DNA from: Massilia sp. Root133
Lineage (GTDB): Bacteria; Pseudomonadota; Gammaproteobacteria; Burkholderiales; Burkholderiaceae_D
Length of the DNA: 64,000 nucleotides
Assembly (NCBI RefSeq): GCF_001426525.1
Contig: NZ_LMEW01000001.1
Location: 376,978 to 440,977 of the forward strand
Direction: 5' to 3'
Shown: one piece after another, positions 27,971 to 36,495 of the stretch
Layout of the letters: each line of letters starts with the position of its first letter
Position numbering within the stretch: the stretch's first letter is position 1
The notes under the pieces: model-generated
What the model saw: only the letters and a program-made list of their open reading frames with translations
Told to the model about the DNA's origin: nothing
The model's database searches: none
Program-made: the position numbers and the translations under genes

Positions 27971-29176
27971 TTATTGGAACGTGGTTTCGCGTTCCGGCGT
28001 GGCGCTGATGCGGTGGATGGCCAGGTCGGCGCCGTCGAATTCCTGTTCGGCGTCCAGGCGCAGCCCGACGGTCGCCTTCAACAACCCGTAGACGATGATG
28101 CCGCCGATGCCGGCGATGGCGACACCCAGCAGGGTGCCGACGATCTGCGACGCGAGCGACACGCCGCCCAGTCCCCCCAGCGCCTGGCTGCCGAAGATGC
28201 CGGCCGCGATGCCGCCCCACGCGCCGCACAGGCCGTGCAGGGGCCACACGCCCAGCACGTCGTCGATCTTCCAGCGGTTCTGCGCCAGCGTGAACATCAC
28301 GACGAAGATCGCGCCCGCGATCGCGCCCGTCACGAGCGCGCCCATCGGATGCATCAGGTCCGATCCAGCGCACACGGCGACGAGGCCGGCCAGCGGACCG
28401 TTGTAGACGAAGCCCGGGTCGTTCTTGCCCAGCACGAAGGCGGTCAGGGTGCCGCCCGTGAGGGCCATCAGCGAGTTGACGGCGACGAGGCCATTCATCT
28501 TGTCCAGCGTCTGTGCGCTCATCACGTTGAAGCCGAACCAGCCGACCGTGAGGATCCACGCGCCCAGTGCGAGGAACGGGATGTTCGACGGCGGGTGCGC
28601 CGAGATGCGGCCATCCTTGGTGTAGCGGCCGCGGCGCGCGCCCAGCAGCAGCACGGCCGGCAGCGCGGCCCAGCCGCCGACGGCGTGCACGACGACGGAG
28701 CCGGCGAAGTCGTGGAACGGCGCGCCGAATGCGGAGGCAAGCCAGTCCTGGATGCCGAAGCGATTGTTCCAGGCGATGCCTTCGAACAGCGGATAGACGA
28801 AGCCCACGAGCAGGGCGGTGGCGGCCATCTGCGGGTGGAACTTGGCGCGCTCGGCGATCCCGCCCGAGATGATGGCGGGGATCGCGGCGGCGAACGTCAG
28901 CAGGAAGAAGAACTTCACCAGTTCGTAGCCGTTCTTGGCGACCAGGGTGCTCGTGGCGCCCATGAAGTGAATGCCGTAGGCGATGCCATAGCCGACGAAG
29001 AAGTAGGCGATGGTGGAAACGGCGAAGTCGATCAGGATTTTTACCAGCGCGTTGACCTGGTTCTTGCGGCGTACCGTGCCCAATTCCAGGAAGGCGAAGC
29101 CGGCGTGCATCGCCAGGATCATGATCCCGCCGAGCAAGATGAAGAGCGCGTCCGCTCCGCTTTTGAATGCATCCAT
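27971..29176 (-). CDS. amtB: Ammonium transporter
   Basis: A 401-residue Amt/MEP/Rh-family channel with 11 predicted helices. Characteristic stretches are ALFILLGGIMILAMHAGFAFLELGTVRRKNQVNAL, DFAGSVVVHAVGGWAALPAVLLLGARRGRY (pore His of the twin-His pair) and GVWPLHGLCGAWGGIAAGIFG (second His). The ATG at 29176 (MDAFKSGADALF) follows GGAG; there is no signal peptide of the cleaved type. No glnK gene lies beside it, unlike many proteobacterial amt genes. A sigma-54 promoter and an NtrC-like site upstream point to expression under nitrogen limitation. Confidence 0.93.
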   Translation of the reverse strand: MDAFKSGADALFILLGGIMILAMHAGFAFLELGTVRRKNQVNALVKILIDFAVSTIAYFFVGYGIAYGIHFMGATSTLVAKNGYELVKFFFLLTFAAAIPAIISGGIAERAKFHPQMAATALLVGFVYPLFEGIAWNNRFGIQDWLASAFGAPFHDFAGSVVVHAVGGWAALPAVLLLGARRGRYTKDGRISAHPPSNIPFLALGAWILTVGWFGFNVMSAQTLDKMNGLVAVNSLMALTGGTLTAFVLGKNDPGFVYNGPLAGLVAVCAGSDLMHPMGALVTGAIAGAIFVVMFTLAQNRWKIDDVLGVWPLHGLCGAWGGIAAGIFGSQALGGLGGVSLASQIVGTLLGVAIAGIGGIIVYGLLKATVGLRLDAEQEFDGADLAIHRISATPERETTFQ

Positions 29177-29189
29177 GCGTACTCCAAAA

Positions 29190-29215
29190 AAGTGCAAGTT
29201 GGTCTGATTGCACTT
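29190..29215. promoter_or_regulatory. Inverted repeat beside the amt start of transcription
   Basis: AAGTGCAA (29190-29197) and TTGCACTT (29208-29215) form a perfect 8-bp inverted repeat with a 10-base spacer. It covers the predicted start of transcription near 29211 and the amt leader. It may be an operator or a leader hairpin. Confidence 0.45.
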
Positions 29216-29221
29216 CTGGGT

Positions 29222-29237
29222 AGCAATAAACGTTCCA
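29222..29237 (-). promoter_or_regulatory. Sigma-54 promoter of amtB
   Basis: On the minus strand the sequence reads TGGAACG-TTTA-TTGCT, one mismatch from the consensus TGGCACG-N4-TTGCW, with the invariant GG and GC ten bases apart. The predicted start of transcription is near 29211, 35 bases before the amtB ATG. Confidence 0.75.
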
Positions 29238-29300
29238 ATTTGGTGAAGAGGCGCACTCCCAGTGGGCATGCCCGATGGGTTGCCCCGCAAGCGTGCACGA

Positions 29301-29315
29301 GCACCGTCGCGGTGC
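29301..29315 (-). promoter_or_regulatory. NtrC-like enhancer site upstream of amtB
   Basis: GCACC-GTCGC-GGTGC matches the inner ten bases of the NtrC consensus TGCACC-N5-GGTGCA. It is centred about 97 bases upstream of the predicted amtB start of transcription, the usual distance for an NtrC enhancer. Confidence 0.65.
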
Positions 29316-29396
29316 GTATTTGCGCCAAAATGGGGAGGTGTGGTCGATCCGGCAATCGTAGTATGCTGTCAAGCAACAACCTCACAAAGGAGACCC

Positions 29397-31208
29397 ATGA
29401 ATCGCACGATGAACGCCGCCATCCTCGCGGCTTTGCTGTCGGCCGGCGCACCTATCCTGTCCGCCCACGCCGCAACGACCCAGACGTCCCCCGCCGCTTC
29501 GTCGGCCGAACGCCAGGTCGACCGCATCGCTGCCCGCTTCTACGATGCGCGCGCCCGGTTCGACCCGATGCTGTACGCGACCGCGAACGGCGACAGCCGC
29601 TACGACGACCAGATCGGCATGGCGATCGACCCGAAGGTCCGCGCCCGCTACTTCGCGCAGAACCACAGGCTGCTGGACGACCTGCAGAAGATCGACAAGA
29701 CGCACCTGTCGGAGAAGGCGCGCCTGAACTACGACATCCTCGCTTTCGAGATCCGCGCCCAGCTCGACCTCGCGCGCTTTCCCGAGCACCTGCTGCCGCT
29801 GAACCACTTCGACAACATTCCGAGCAACCTGGCGAACTACGCGAGCGGCACGGGCTCGCAGCCGCTGGCGACGCCGGCCCAGTACCGCGCCTACCTGTCG
29901 CGCCTGGAGCAGCTGCCGGCATGGATCGACCAGGCCATCGCCAACATGAAGGAAGGCGTCAAGAAGGGCGTCGTGCAGCCGAAGGCGATCACGGCCAAGA
30001 TGCTGCCGCAGTTCCGCCAGCTGGCCGCGACCGATCCGGAAGCGAGCATCTTCTACACGCCCATCAAGAACCTGCCGGCCGGGTTCTCCGACGCGGATAG
30101 AAAATCGCTCACGGCCGGCTACCGCCAGGCCGCACAAAGGATCGACGCCGCGCTCGCGCGCCTGAACACCTACCTCGAGAAGGACTACCTGCCCGCGGGC
30201 CGCACGACGGCCGGCTATGGCGCGCTGCCGGACGGTGCCGCGTGGTACCAGGCCCGCATCCGCAACAACACGAACCTCGACCTGACGCCGGCGGAGATCC
30301 ACGCATTGGGCGAGAAGGAAGTGGCGCGCATCCAGCAGCAGATGGCGACCCTGGCGCCGAAGCTGGGCTACGACGGCCCCCTGAAGGCCTTCCCGCAATG
30401 GGTCGCCGCGCAGGCGCGCTTCAAGCCGTTCAAGACCGACCAGGAGGTGCTGGAGCGCTACCGCGCCATCTATGCCGCTGTCGAAGCGAAGCTGCCGCAG
30501 TATTTCAGCCTGCTGCCGAAGGCGAAGCTGGACATCCAGCTGGAGCCGGAGCTGACGCGCGCCACGGCGTCCGACCATTACACGCCCGTCGCGGCCGACG
30601 GGTCGCATCCGGGCGTGTTCTGGGCCGTCGTCAACGACCCGAAGGAGTACAGCACGGTCGGCATGACGAGCCTCCTCCTGCACGAGGGTGTGCCGGGCCA
30701 CCACCTGCACGCGGCGCTGCTGAAGGAGCTGCCGCTGCCGGACTTCCGCAAGTTCTTCACCGAGCACCCGAGCGCCGCCGCCTACACGGAAGGCTGGGCG
30801 CTGTACTGCGAGACGCTGGGCCGCGACTTCGGCCTGTACGACGATCCGGCCGCGTACTACGGCCACCTGAACGACGAACTGCTGCGCGCCGTGCGCCTCG
30901 TCGTCGACACGGGCATGCACGCGCAGGGCTGGTCGCGCGAGCAGGCGGTCAAGTACATGATGGATAACCTGGGCTACAACGAGGCGCGCGCGTCGAACCA
31001 GATCGAGCGCTACATGGTGTGGCCGGGCCAGGCGCTGGCGTACAAGGTGGGCGCGCTGAAGATCCTCGACCTCCGCGCGCGGGCGCAGAAGGAGCTCGGA
31101 CCGAAGTTCACGTTCCCGAAGTTCCACGCGGTGGTGCTGGGGGATGGGACGCTGCCGTTGCCGATCCTGCAGGCGCAGGTGGAGAAGTGGATCCAGTCGG
31201 AAAAATAG
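29397..31208 (+). CDS. Secreted DUF885 family protein (putative metallohydrolase)
   Basis: A 603-residue protein of the DUF885 family. The start at 29397 follows AAAGGAGACCC and gives a clean Sec signal peptide (MNRTMNAAILAALLSAGAPILSAHA, cut after AHA). The rest is a long alpha-helical domain with the metalloprotease-like motif HEGVPGHHLHAAL near residue 430 and, later, EGWALYCETLGRDFGLY. Family members resemble M32/M3-type zinc peptidases, but a substrate is not established. It is monocistronic and divergent from amtB. Confidence 0.87.
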   Translation: MNRTMNAAILAALLSAGAPILSAHAATTQTSPAASSAERQVDRIAARFYDARARFDPMLYATANGDSRYDDQIGMAIDPKVRARYFAQNHRLLDDLQKIDKTHLSEKARLNYDILAFEIRAQLDLARFPEHLLPLNHFDNIPSNLANYASGTGSQPLATPAQYRAYLSRLEQLPAWIDQAIANMKEGVKKGVVQPKAITAKMLPQFRQLAATDPEASIFYTPIKNLPAGFSDADRKSLTAGYRQAAQRIDAALARLNTYLEKDYLPAGRTTAGYGALPDGAAWYQARIRNNTNLDLTPAEIHALGEKEVARIQQQMATLAPKLGYDGPLKAFPQWVAAQARFKPFKTDQEVLERYRAIYAAVEAKLPQYFSLLPKAKLDIQLEPELTRATASDHYTPVAADGSHPGVFWAVVNDPKEYSTVGMTSLLLHEGVPGHHLHAALLKELPLPDFRKFFTEHPSAAAYTEGWALYCETLGRDFGLYDDPAAYYGHLNDELLRAVRLVVDTGMHAQGWSREQAVKYMMDNLGYNEARASNQIERYMVWPGQALAYKVGALKILDLRARAQKELGPKFTFPKFHAVVLGDGTLPLPILQAQVEKWIQSEK

Positions 31209-31210
31209 AA

Positions 31211-31329
31211 CCGTCGCCCCTGCGAAGGCGGGATAGCGCCCCCGGCGCTATCCCCCCAAGTTTTAAGCGTGCCGTAATGCATGCAAACTTGGATCCCCGC
31301 CAAGGCGGACGGCCAGTCCGGGGACGACG
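31211..31329. repeat. Dispersed intergenic inverted repeat, copy 6 (subfamily B, with insert)
   Basis: Left hairpin CCGTCGCCCCTGCGAAGGCGGG, then an extra GATAGCGCC...GGCGCTATC hairpin absent from other copies, the core CCCAAGTTTT/AAACTTGGATCC, and the right end CCGGGGACGACG. It lies directly after the DUF885 stop codon. Confidence 0.75.
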
Positions 31330-31412
31330 TTTTGAAGCTAACACAAGTCGGTTGAGATTACGTTCCTCGCACAGTGTGCGCAACCGTACATATCCCCGCC
31401 CCACATGGGTGC

Positions 31413-32714
31413 ATGATGGGTTTCATGAAACCCGATGAACCCACCATCGCGCCCCCGTCGCCGGAAGCCTCGACCTGGCTGTCGAAGCTGGGCCCGGGCC
31501 TGATCACCGGCGCGGCCGACGACGACCCGAGCGGCATCGCCACGTATTCGCAGGCTGGCGCCCAGTTCGGGTTCAACCTGCTGTGGACCCTGCTGCTGAC
31601 GTATCCGCTGATGGCCGCCATCCAGGTCATCAGCGCCAACATCGGCCGTGTGACGGGGCGCGGCCTCGCCACCAACCTGCAGCGCTATGCGCCGCGCCAG
31701 GTGGTGTGGGGCGTGGTCGGCCTGCTGCTCGTCGCGAACATCATCAACATCGCGGCCGACGTGGCGGCGATGGGCGAGGCGATGTCGCTCGTCGTGCCCG
31801 GCCGGCCGCTGTGGTATGCCGTCGGCTTCGGCGTGCTGTCCGTGCTGCTGCAGGTGTTCATCCCTTACCAGCGCTACGTGAACCTGCTCAAGTGGCTCAC
31901 GCTCGTGCTGCTCGCGTACGTGGCCACCGTGTTCGTCGTCCACGTGCCGTGGGGCGTGGTGCTGAAGACCACCGTGTGGCCCCGCGTCGCATGGAACAAG
32001 GACTACCTCACGACGATCGTCGCCGTCTTCGGCACGACGATCAGTCCCTATCTGTTCTTCTGGCAGGCGTCGCAGGAAGTGGAAGAGCTGCGCGCGGACG
32101 ATGCCGCCCAGCCGCTGCGGCAGGCGCCCGAGCAGGTGGAGCGCCAGTTCAGCCGCATCCGCTTCGATACGCTCGTGGGCATGGGCGTGTCGAACAGCGT
32201 CGCGTTCTTCATCATGCTCACCACCGCCGCCACCCTGCACGCGCAGGGCGTGCACGACATCCAGTCGTCGGCGCAGGCCGCATCGGCTTTAAAACCCGTC
32301 GCGGGCGAACTCGCGTTCGTCCTGTTCGCGCTCGGCATCGTGGGCACGGGCCTGCTCGCGATCCCCGTGCTGGCCGGTTCCGCCGCGTATGCGATGGCGG
32401 GCACGTTCCACTGGAAGAGCAGCCTGGGCGCGGAGTTTTCGGCCGCGCGCAAGTTCTACGGCATCATCATCGTCGCCACGCTGGCGGGCGTCGGCATCAA
32501 CTTCATGCCCATCGATCCGATCAAGGCGCTGTACTGGAGCGCGGTGCTGAACGGCGTCATCGCCGTGCCCGTGATGGCGATCATGATGCTGGTGGCGTCG
32601 AGCCCACGCATCATGGGCAACCTGACGATCGCGCCGCGCCTGCGCGCCATGGGCTGGCTGTGCACCGGCGTGATGGCGGCGGCGACGATCGCGATGTTCG
32701 CGTCCTTCTTCTGA
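31413..32714 (+). CDS. NRAMP-family (SLC11-like) transporter with altered metal-site motifs
   Basis: A 433-residue inner-membrane protein with about 11 helices. Helix 1 reads LGPGLITGAADDDPSGIATYS, where classical NRAMPs have DPGN, and helix 6 reads GTTISPYLFFWQASQE, where manganese/iron NRAMPs have the metal-binding MPH. The helix-6 methionine and histidine are therefore replaced by Ser and Tyr. Transport of Mn or Fe cannot be assumed; NRAMP-related magnesium or other ion carriers are known with altered motifs. ATGs at 31413, 31416 and 31425 are all possible starts. It is convergent with the lipoprotein gene, three bases away. Confidence 0.82.
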   Translation: MMGFMKPDEPTIAPPSPEASTWLSKLGPGLITGAADDDPSGIATYSQAGAQFGFNLLWTLLLTYPLMAAIQVISANIGRVTGRGLATNLQRYAPRQVVWGVVGLLLVANIINIAADVAAMGEAMSLVVPGRPLWYAVGFGVLSVLLQVFIPYQRYVNLLKWLTLVLLAYVATVFVVHVPWGVVLKTTVWPRVAWNKDYLTTIVAVFGTTISPYLFFWQASQEVEELRADDAAQPLRQAPEQVERQFSRIRFDTLVGMGVSNSVAFFIMLTTAATLHAQGVHDIQSSAQAASALKPVAGELAFVLFALGIVGTGLLAIPVLAGSAAYAMAGTFHWKSSLGAEFSAARKFYGIIIVATLAGVGINFMPIDPIKALYWSAVLNGVIAVPVMAIMMLVASSPRIMGNLTIAPRLRAMGWLCTGVMAAATIAMFASFF

Positions 32715-32717
32715 CAT

Positions 32718-33815
32718 TTACTGCAGGTCGATCCGGCCGTAGATGCCGTGTGCCTCGTCATTCGGACCTGCCGTGTAGAACAGCGTGTTCGTGGGCTGGT
32801 TCTGCACGCCGTTGCCGAACGCGATGCCCCACAGGCCGTCGATGACGATGGGCGTGCGGTCGGCCTTCGACAGGGTGCCGATGAACGCGCCCGTGGACGG
32901 GTTGTAGGCGTTGATCTTGCCGTCGCCGAAGTTCGCGACGAGCACCGCGTTGCTGAAATCCCCGAAGTTGGCGGGCGCCAGCGCCATACCCCACGGCGCA
33001 TTCAGCGCGCCGCCCGCCGCCAGCCGGTGCAGGAAGACGCCGCCCATGTCGTACACGTCGACGACGCCCAGTCCCGCGCCCTTGACCTCGTCGTTGCCGG
33101 CCGTCTCGCGCTGCGCATAGGCCACGTAGATGCGGTCGCCGATGGCCTGGATGCCGAACGGCCCGTAGCCGGCCGGCAGGTTCGGATCGGTGAAGCCGCC
33201 GGGCAGCGTGGCTTTCTGGAAGCCGGCGTTGTAGACGTCGATGCGGTTGTTGCGGAAGTCGGCCGCGTACAGGTAGTTCGCGCCCGAAAATGCGCCGATG
33301 GCCAGGCCTTTATAAACGGCGCTGCCGCCCGTGTCGACGGCCGTCACGGCGTTCGTGCGATTGACCGCCGGCGACCAGCCCGACACGGTGCCCGTCTCGC
33401 CCACGAAGATGAAGGGGCTGGCGCCCGTCACGCCGTTCTGCGTGACCTTGAAGTCCTGGCTGCCGTTGTAGACGATGCCGGTGACGCCGGCGGGAACCGT
33501 GACGACGAGCGTCTGCGGCACGCCGTTGCCGTCGTACAGCGTGGACGTCGCCGTGCCGTTGTTGGCGACCCAGACGAAGGCCGTCGGGTTGAACGCGAGG
33601 CCCCACGCGTTGACGAGATGGGTGTCGGTGTGGGCCGCGCCGCTGGACTGGTCGGTGACGAGGGCCGTCGTGGTGAAGGCGCTCGTGATGGCCGGCGGCA
33701 TGGTGACGGGCGGCGTCATCGGATGGTCGTCGCCACCGCCGCCGCAGGCCGCGACGGCGGCGCCGAGGACGATGCCGCACAGGAGGCGCGCGGCCGGATT
33801 CGATTGCAGGTTCAT
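32718..33815 (-). CDS. TIGR03118-type lipoprotein (predicted beta-propeller)
   Basis: A 365-residue exported protein. The signal peptide ends in a lipobox (LGAAVAAC, Cys24) followed by a Gly/Asp/Pro-rich linker. The remainder shows repeated WGLAFNP, WGMALAP and WGIAFGNG blocks, consistent with an NHL-like beta-propeller and with the TIGR03118 family, whose role is unknown. It starts 72 bases after the porin gene on the same strand and may be the last gene of the sigma-factor operon, or separate. Confidence 0.78.
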   Translation of the reverse strand: MNLQSNPAARLLCGIVLGAAVAACGGGGDDHPMTPPVTMPPAITSAFTTTALVTDQSSGAAHTDTHLVNAWGLAFNPTAFVWVANNGTATSTLYDGNGVPQTLVVTVPAGVTGIVYNGSQDFKVTQNGVTGASPFIFVGETGTVSGWSPAVNRTNAVTAVDTGGSAVYKGLAIGAFSGANYLYAADFRNNRIDVYNAGFQKATLPGGFTDPNLPAGYGPFGIQAIGDRIYVAYAQRETAGNDEVKGAGLGVVDVYDMGGVFLHRLAAGGALNAPWGMALAPANFGDFSNAVLVANFGDGKINAYNPSTGAFIGTLSKADRTPIVIDGLWGIAFGNGVQNQPTNTLFYTAGPNDEAHGIYGRIDLQ

Positions 33816-33887
33816 GATTGCACCTCAGGGGAAGGGGACGACGTTAATGCCCTCGTCCACGCGCAAGGTTCAATCGGATCGCACCTT

Positions 33888-34604
33888 TTAGAAACGCAGG
33901 CTGGCGCCGGCGAACAGGGCGCGGGCGCGCGGGAGGCCGCTGCCGTGCACGAGGGTCTGCACGCCGGCCTGCAGGCGCCAGTCGCCCGTGTCGTATGCGA
34001 GCGTGGCGCGCAGGTCCGCGCGGTCCCGGTCGCTCCAGTGGTAATCGCTATCGAGCGGATGCAGCAGCCCGGCATGCAGGGCCAGCGCCACGCGCTCGCC
34101 CAGCGGGATGCCGCCGTTCAGGTCGAGGTACACCGTGCGGCCCCCGCCGTAATACGCGGGCGAATACGAGATTCTCGCGTTGACGCGGTCATACGTGAGG
34201 CCGGCGTAGAACTCGTGGTAGTCGACTTCGTGGTTGCGCAAATAGATCGTGCGCGTGACGCCGGCATCCCACGACAGCCGCGTGGTCAGCGGCAGCGCCC
34301 GCCCGCCGTAGACGATCAGCAGGCCCTGGCCGCGGCCGTACAGGTCGATGGGCGACGCGAAGGTGCCGGCGTACCAGCCGCCGTCGAAGTCGTGGTCCAC
34401 GCGCAGCTGCACGGCGGGATTGCGGCCCTGCGAGACGCCGCGCACCGTGTATTCGGACACGACGGAGAGGTCGGCGCTGGTCTGGGCCAAAGCACCGGGC
34501 GCCGCGCAGAGGGCGGCGGTGAAGAATGCGAACGCGCCCGCGACGGGTTTCAGTGCGGCGGGCGCGGGGAGGGAAGGCTGGCGGTCGTGGTCGTCGATGG
34601 GCAT
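33888..34604 (-). CDS. TorF-family putative porin
   Basis: A 238-residue predicted outer-membrane beta-barrel. The signal peptide is near residues 18-41 (KPVAGAFAFFTAALCAAPGALAQ) after an unusually long n-region. The mature start ADLSVVSEYTVRGVSQGRNPAVQLRVDHDFDGGWYAG matches the TIGR02001/TorF type. Alternating aromatic strands follow and the chain ends in Phe (AGASLRF), as expected for BAM-assembled proteins. The first 55 bases overlap the 3' end of the subtilase gene in another frame, so co-translation is likely. The cargo is unknown. Confidence 0.75.
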   Translation of the reverse strand: MPIDDHDRQPSLPAPAALKPVAGAFAFFTAALCAAPGALAQTSADLSVVSEYTVRGVSQGRNPAVQLRVDHDFDGGWYAGTFASPIDLYGRGQGLLIVYGGRALPLTTRLSWDAGVTRTIYLRNHEVDYHEFYAGLTYDRVNARISYSPAYYGGGRTVYLDLNGGIPLGERVALALHAGLLHPLDSDYHWSDRDRADLRATLAYDTGDWRLQAGVQTLVHGSGLPRARALFAGASLRF

Positions 34605-35857
34605 AGGCAGAAACAGGCTCCGGCGGCGCGCGCAACGGCCGCGCAGGCGTCTATGCTACCAGCTTGTCCGGCGCCGGAGGCCAGCGCGGCGGGCACGATG
34701 CGTGCGCCGCCGTCGAGGTCGGCCCGCAGCCTGGCCGGCGTTGTTCCGGGACGCAGTTCCAGCACCAGCGCGGCGAGCCCCGCCACGTGGGCCGACGCGT
34801 ACGACGAGCCGGACACTAGCCCGAAGCGCGCGCCCGGCAGCGACGTGGGCACGTCCGTCCCCGGCGCGCGCAGCGACCCGGGCGGCGGCGCGCGCTGCGT
34901 GTCGGACGCCACCGCGATCACGCCCGGATGCGACGCGGGAAAGCCGCCGTCGGGCTGCGCCGGATCGGCCGCGCCGACGAGCGTCACGCCGCGCGCGAGG
35001 GCCGCGTCGAGCAGGGTTTCCAGCAGCCGGTCGCGCGGGCCGCCGAGGCTCATGTTGATGACGCGCGCATCGCTCATCAACGCAAAATTGATCGCCTTGC
35101 CCAGCGTGAAGCTGTTGCAGCGGGCGGGCGGCCCGGCCGTCTCCCAGCACGCGCGCAGCGCAAGCAGTTTGGCACCGGGCGCGATGCCCGCGATGCCCAG
35201 GCCATTGCCTTCGCGCGCCGCGATGATGCCGGCGACGGCCGTGCCGTGCGCTTCCGCACCGTCCGGATACGCGTCGACGAAGTTGCGGCGCAGTTTGATC
35301 TGGCCGTCGAGGTCGGGATGGTTCGCATCGACGCCGCTGTCGATGACGGCCACCGTCACGCCGCGTCCCGTGCTGGCGCGGTGCAGCGCGGGCAGCTGCC
35401 ATGCGTGCGTGGCCGGCTGCACGGGCAGCAGCGGGTCGCCGTCGGCCAGGCCGTGGTAGTCCTGGATCGCCTGCGCCCATGCGACGCGCGAGTCGTGCGC
35501 GAGCGTGTCGAGCAGGCGGTCGACGGGGCCCGTGCCCGTGTCCTCCATCAGGAAGCAGTCGATGCCGATGGCGGGCATCGGCCAGTCGTCGACGACGCGC
35601 AGGCCGTAGGTGGCGGCGAGGTCGCGCGCGACGCGGCGGCGCGCGGCGCGGGTGCCGTCCTCCGTGTAGCCGCCGCCGTAGGCGCCGTCGGGCCGGAAGT
35701 GCGGCGAGGGCATGCGCAGCATCACGAGCACCTGGCGCGTGGCCGGTGCCGGCGTCGAGACAGGGTGCGTGGCCGCCTGCGTAGCCGCGCTCGCGCGCGG
35801 CACCACGCAGGCGAACGCCATCAAGACCGCGACCAGGGCGAGGAGGGCGGCTTTCAC
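34550..35857 (-). CDS. Secreted S8 family serine protease (subtilase)
   Basis: A 435-residue exported protease starting at GTG 35857, where GTGA overlaps the anti-sigma stop. Signal peptide 1-24 (VKAALLALVAVLMAFACVVPRASA). Residues about 42-135 look like an I9-type propeptide (RQVLVMLRMPSP, then LAATYGLRVVDDWPMPAIGIDCFLM). The catalytic domain begins near 155 with Asp173 (AVIDSGVDANHPDL), His204 (EAHGTAVAGI) and Ser352 (SGSSYASAHVAGL). The Cys-containing C-terminal tail is odd and overlaps the porin gene. It is the third gene of an ECF sigma operon, so its synthesis probably follows sigma-factor activity. Confidence 0.87.
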   Translation of the reverse strand: MKAALLALVAVLMAFACVVPRASAATQAATHPVSTPAPATRQVLVMLRMPSPHFRPDGAYGGGYTEDGTRAARRRVARDLAATYGLRVVDDWPMPAIGIDCFLMEDTGTGPVDRLLDTLAHDSRVAWAQAIQDYHGLADGDPLLPVQPATHAWQLPALHRASTGRGVTVAVIDSGVDANHPDLDGQIKLRRNFVDAYPDGAEAHGTAVAGIIAAREGNGLGIAGIAPGAKLLALRACWETAGPPARCNSFTLGKAINFALMSDARVINMSLGGPRDRLLETLLDAALARGVTLVGAADPAQPDGGFPASHPGVIAVASDTQRAPPPGSLRAPGTDVPTSLPGARFGLVSGSSYASAHVAGLAALVLELRPGTTPARLRADLDGGARIVPAALASGAGQAGSIDACAAVARAAGACFCLCPSTTTTASLPSPRPPH

Positions 35858-36495
35858 GGCTGCTTGTCCACGACGAGCGGTTCGGCCAGCGTCACCGCCG
35901 GCTCCGCGCGCAGCCGGGCCAGCACCGGGTCGAGCCGGCCGTCCGCGCCGACGAGCCACGCCTCCGTGACGGTCGGCCCGCCGACGATGCGCGCACCGCT
36001 GGCGCGCACGATGCGGCGCAGTTCCGCCTCCGGCGTGTCGGGCCGGAAGGTCACGACGACTCGCGCCATGCCGTTCGCGCCGGCGGCGCCGAGGACGCGG
36101 TAGCTGGCCGGCGAATCCGGCTGCCCGGAAGGGCGCGCCAGCAGCGCCGCCAGCACCGCGATCGCGCCGAACTGAAAGGCGACGGCGGCGCGCAGCCACG
36201 TGCGGTCGTTGGCGGCGGCGCGGTCGCGCCAGCGTTGCAGCAGGCCTGTCCTTGCCTGCACAGGTGGGGCATCCAGCTGGGGCATCAGCCGGGCCAGCGC
36301 GCGGTCCGGATCGAAGTCGAGGTCCGGACCCGGCCCGGCCGCATGCACCGTGCGCAGCAGGGCGAGGTCGGCGCGGCACTGGGCGCAGGTTGCAATATGC
36401 GCCTGGACGCGTTCCAGTTCGGCGCCGGCCAGGGTGCCGTTGGCGAGCCAGGGCAGGGCGTCCTGCGCGTCGAGGTGGTCGGTGCGTGTGTTCAT
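35854..36495 (-). CDS. Anti-sigma factor with a propeptide-like periplasmic domain
   Basis: A 213-residue membrane protein. Residues 1-45 hold a zinc anti-sigma motif, His33-x3-Cys37-x2-Cys40. A linker leads to one membrane helix (about 102-120: LRAAVAFQFGAIAVLAALLA), so the C-terminal half is periplasmic. Residues about 143-207 (MARVVVTFRPDTPEAELRRI, ASGARIVGGPTVTEAWLV, VLARLRAEPAVTLAEPL) resemble a subtilisin propeptide/I9 inhibitor fold, judged by eye. It overlaps the sigma gene by ATGA and the protease gene by GTGA, so all three are translationally coupled. Confidence 0.82.
   Translation of the reverse strand: MNTRTDHLDAQDALPWLANGTLAGAELERVQAHIATCAQCRADLALLRTVHAAGPGPDLDFDPDRALARLMPQLDAPPVQARTGLLQRWRDRAAANDRTWLRAAVAFQFGAIAVLAALLARPSGQPDSPASYRVLGAAGANGMARVVVTFRPDTPEAELRRIVRASGARIVGGPTVTEAWLVGADGRLDPVLARLRAEPAVTLAEPLVVDKQP

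Noticed and set aside
27974..30100. Plus-strand open frame opposite amtB running into the DUF885 gene
   Set aside because: It is antisense to amtB and then out of frame with DUF885; its translation is low complexity.
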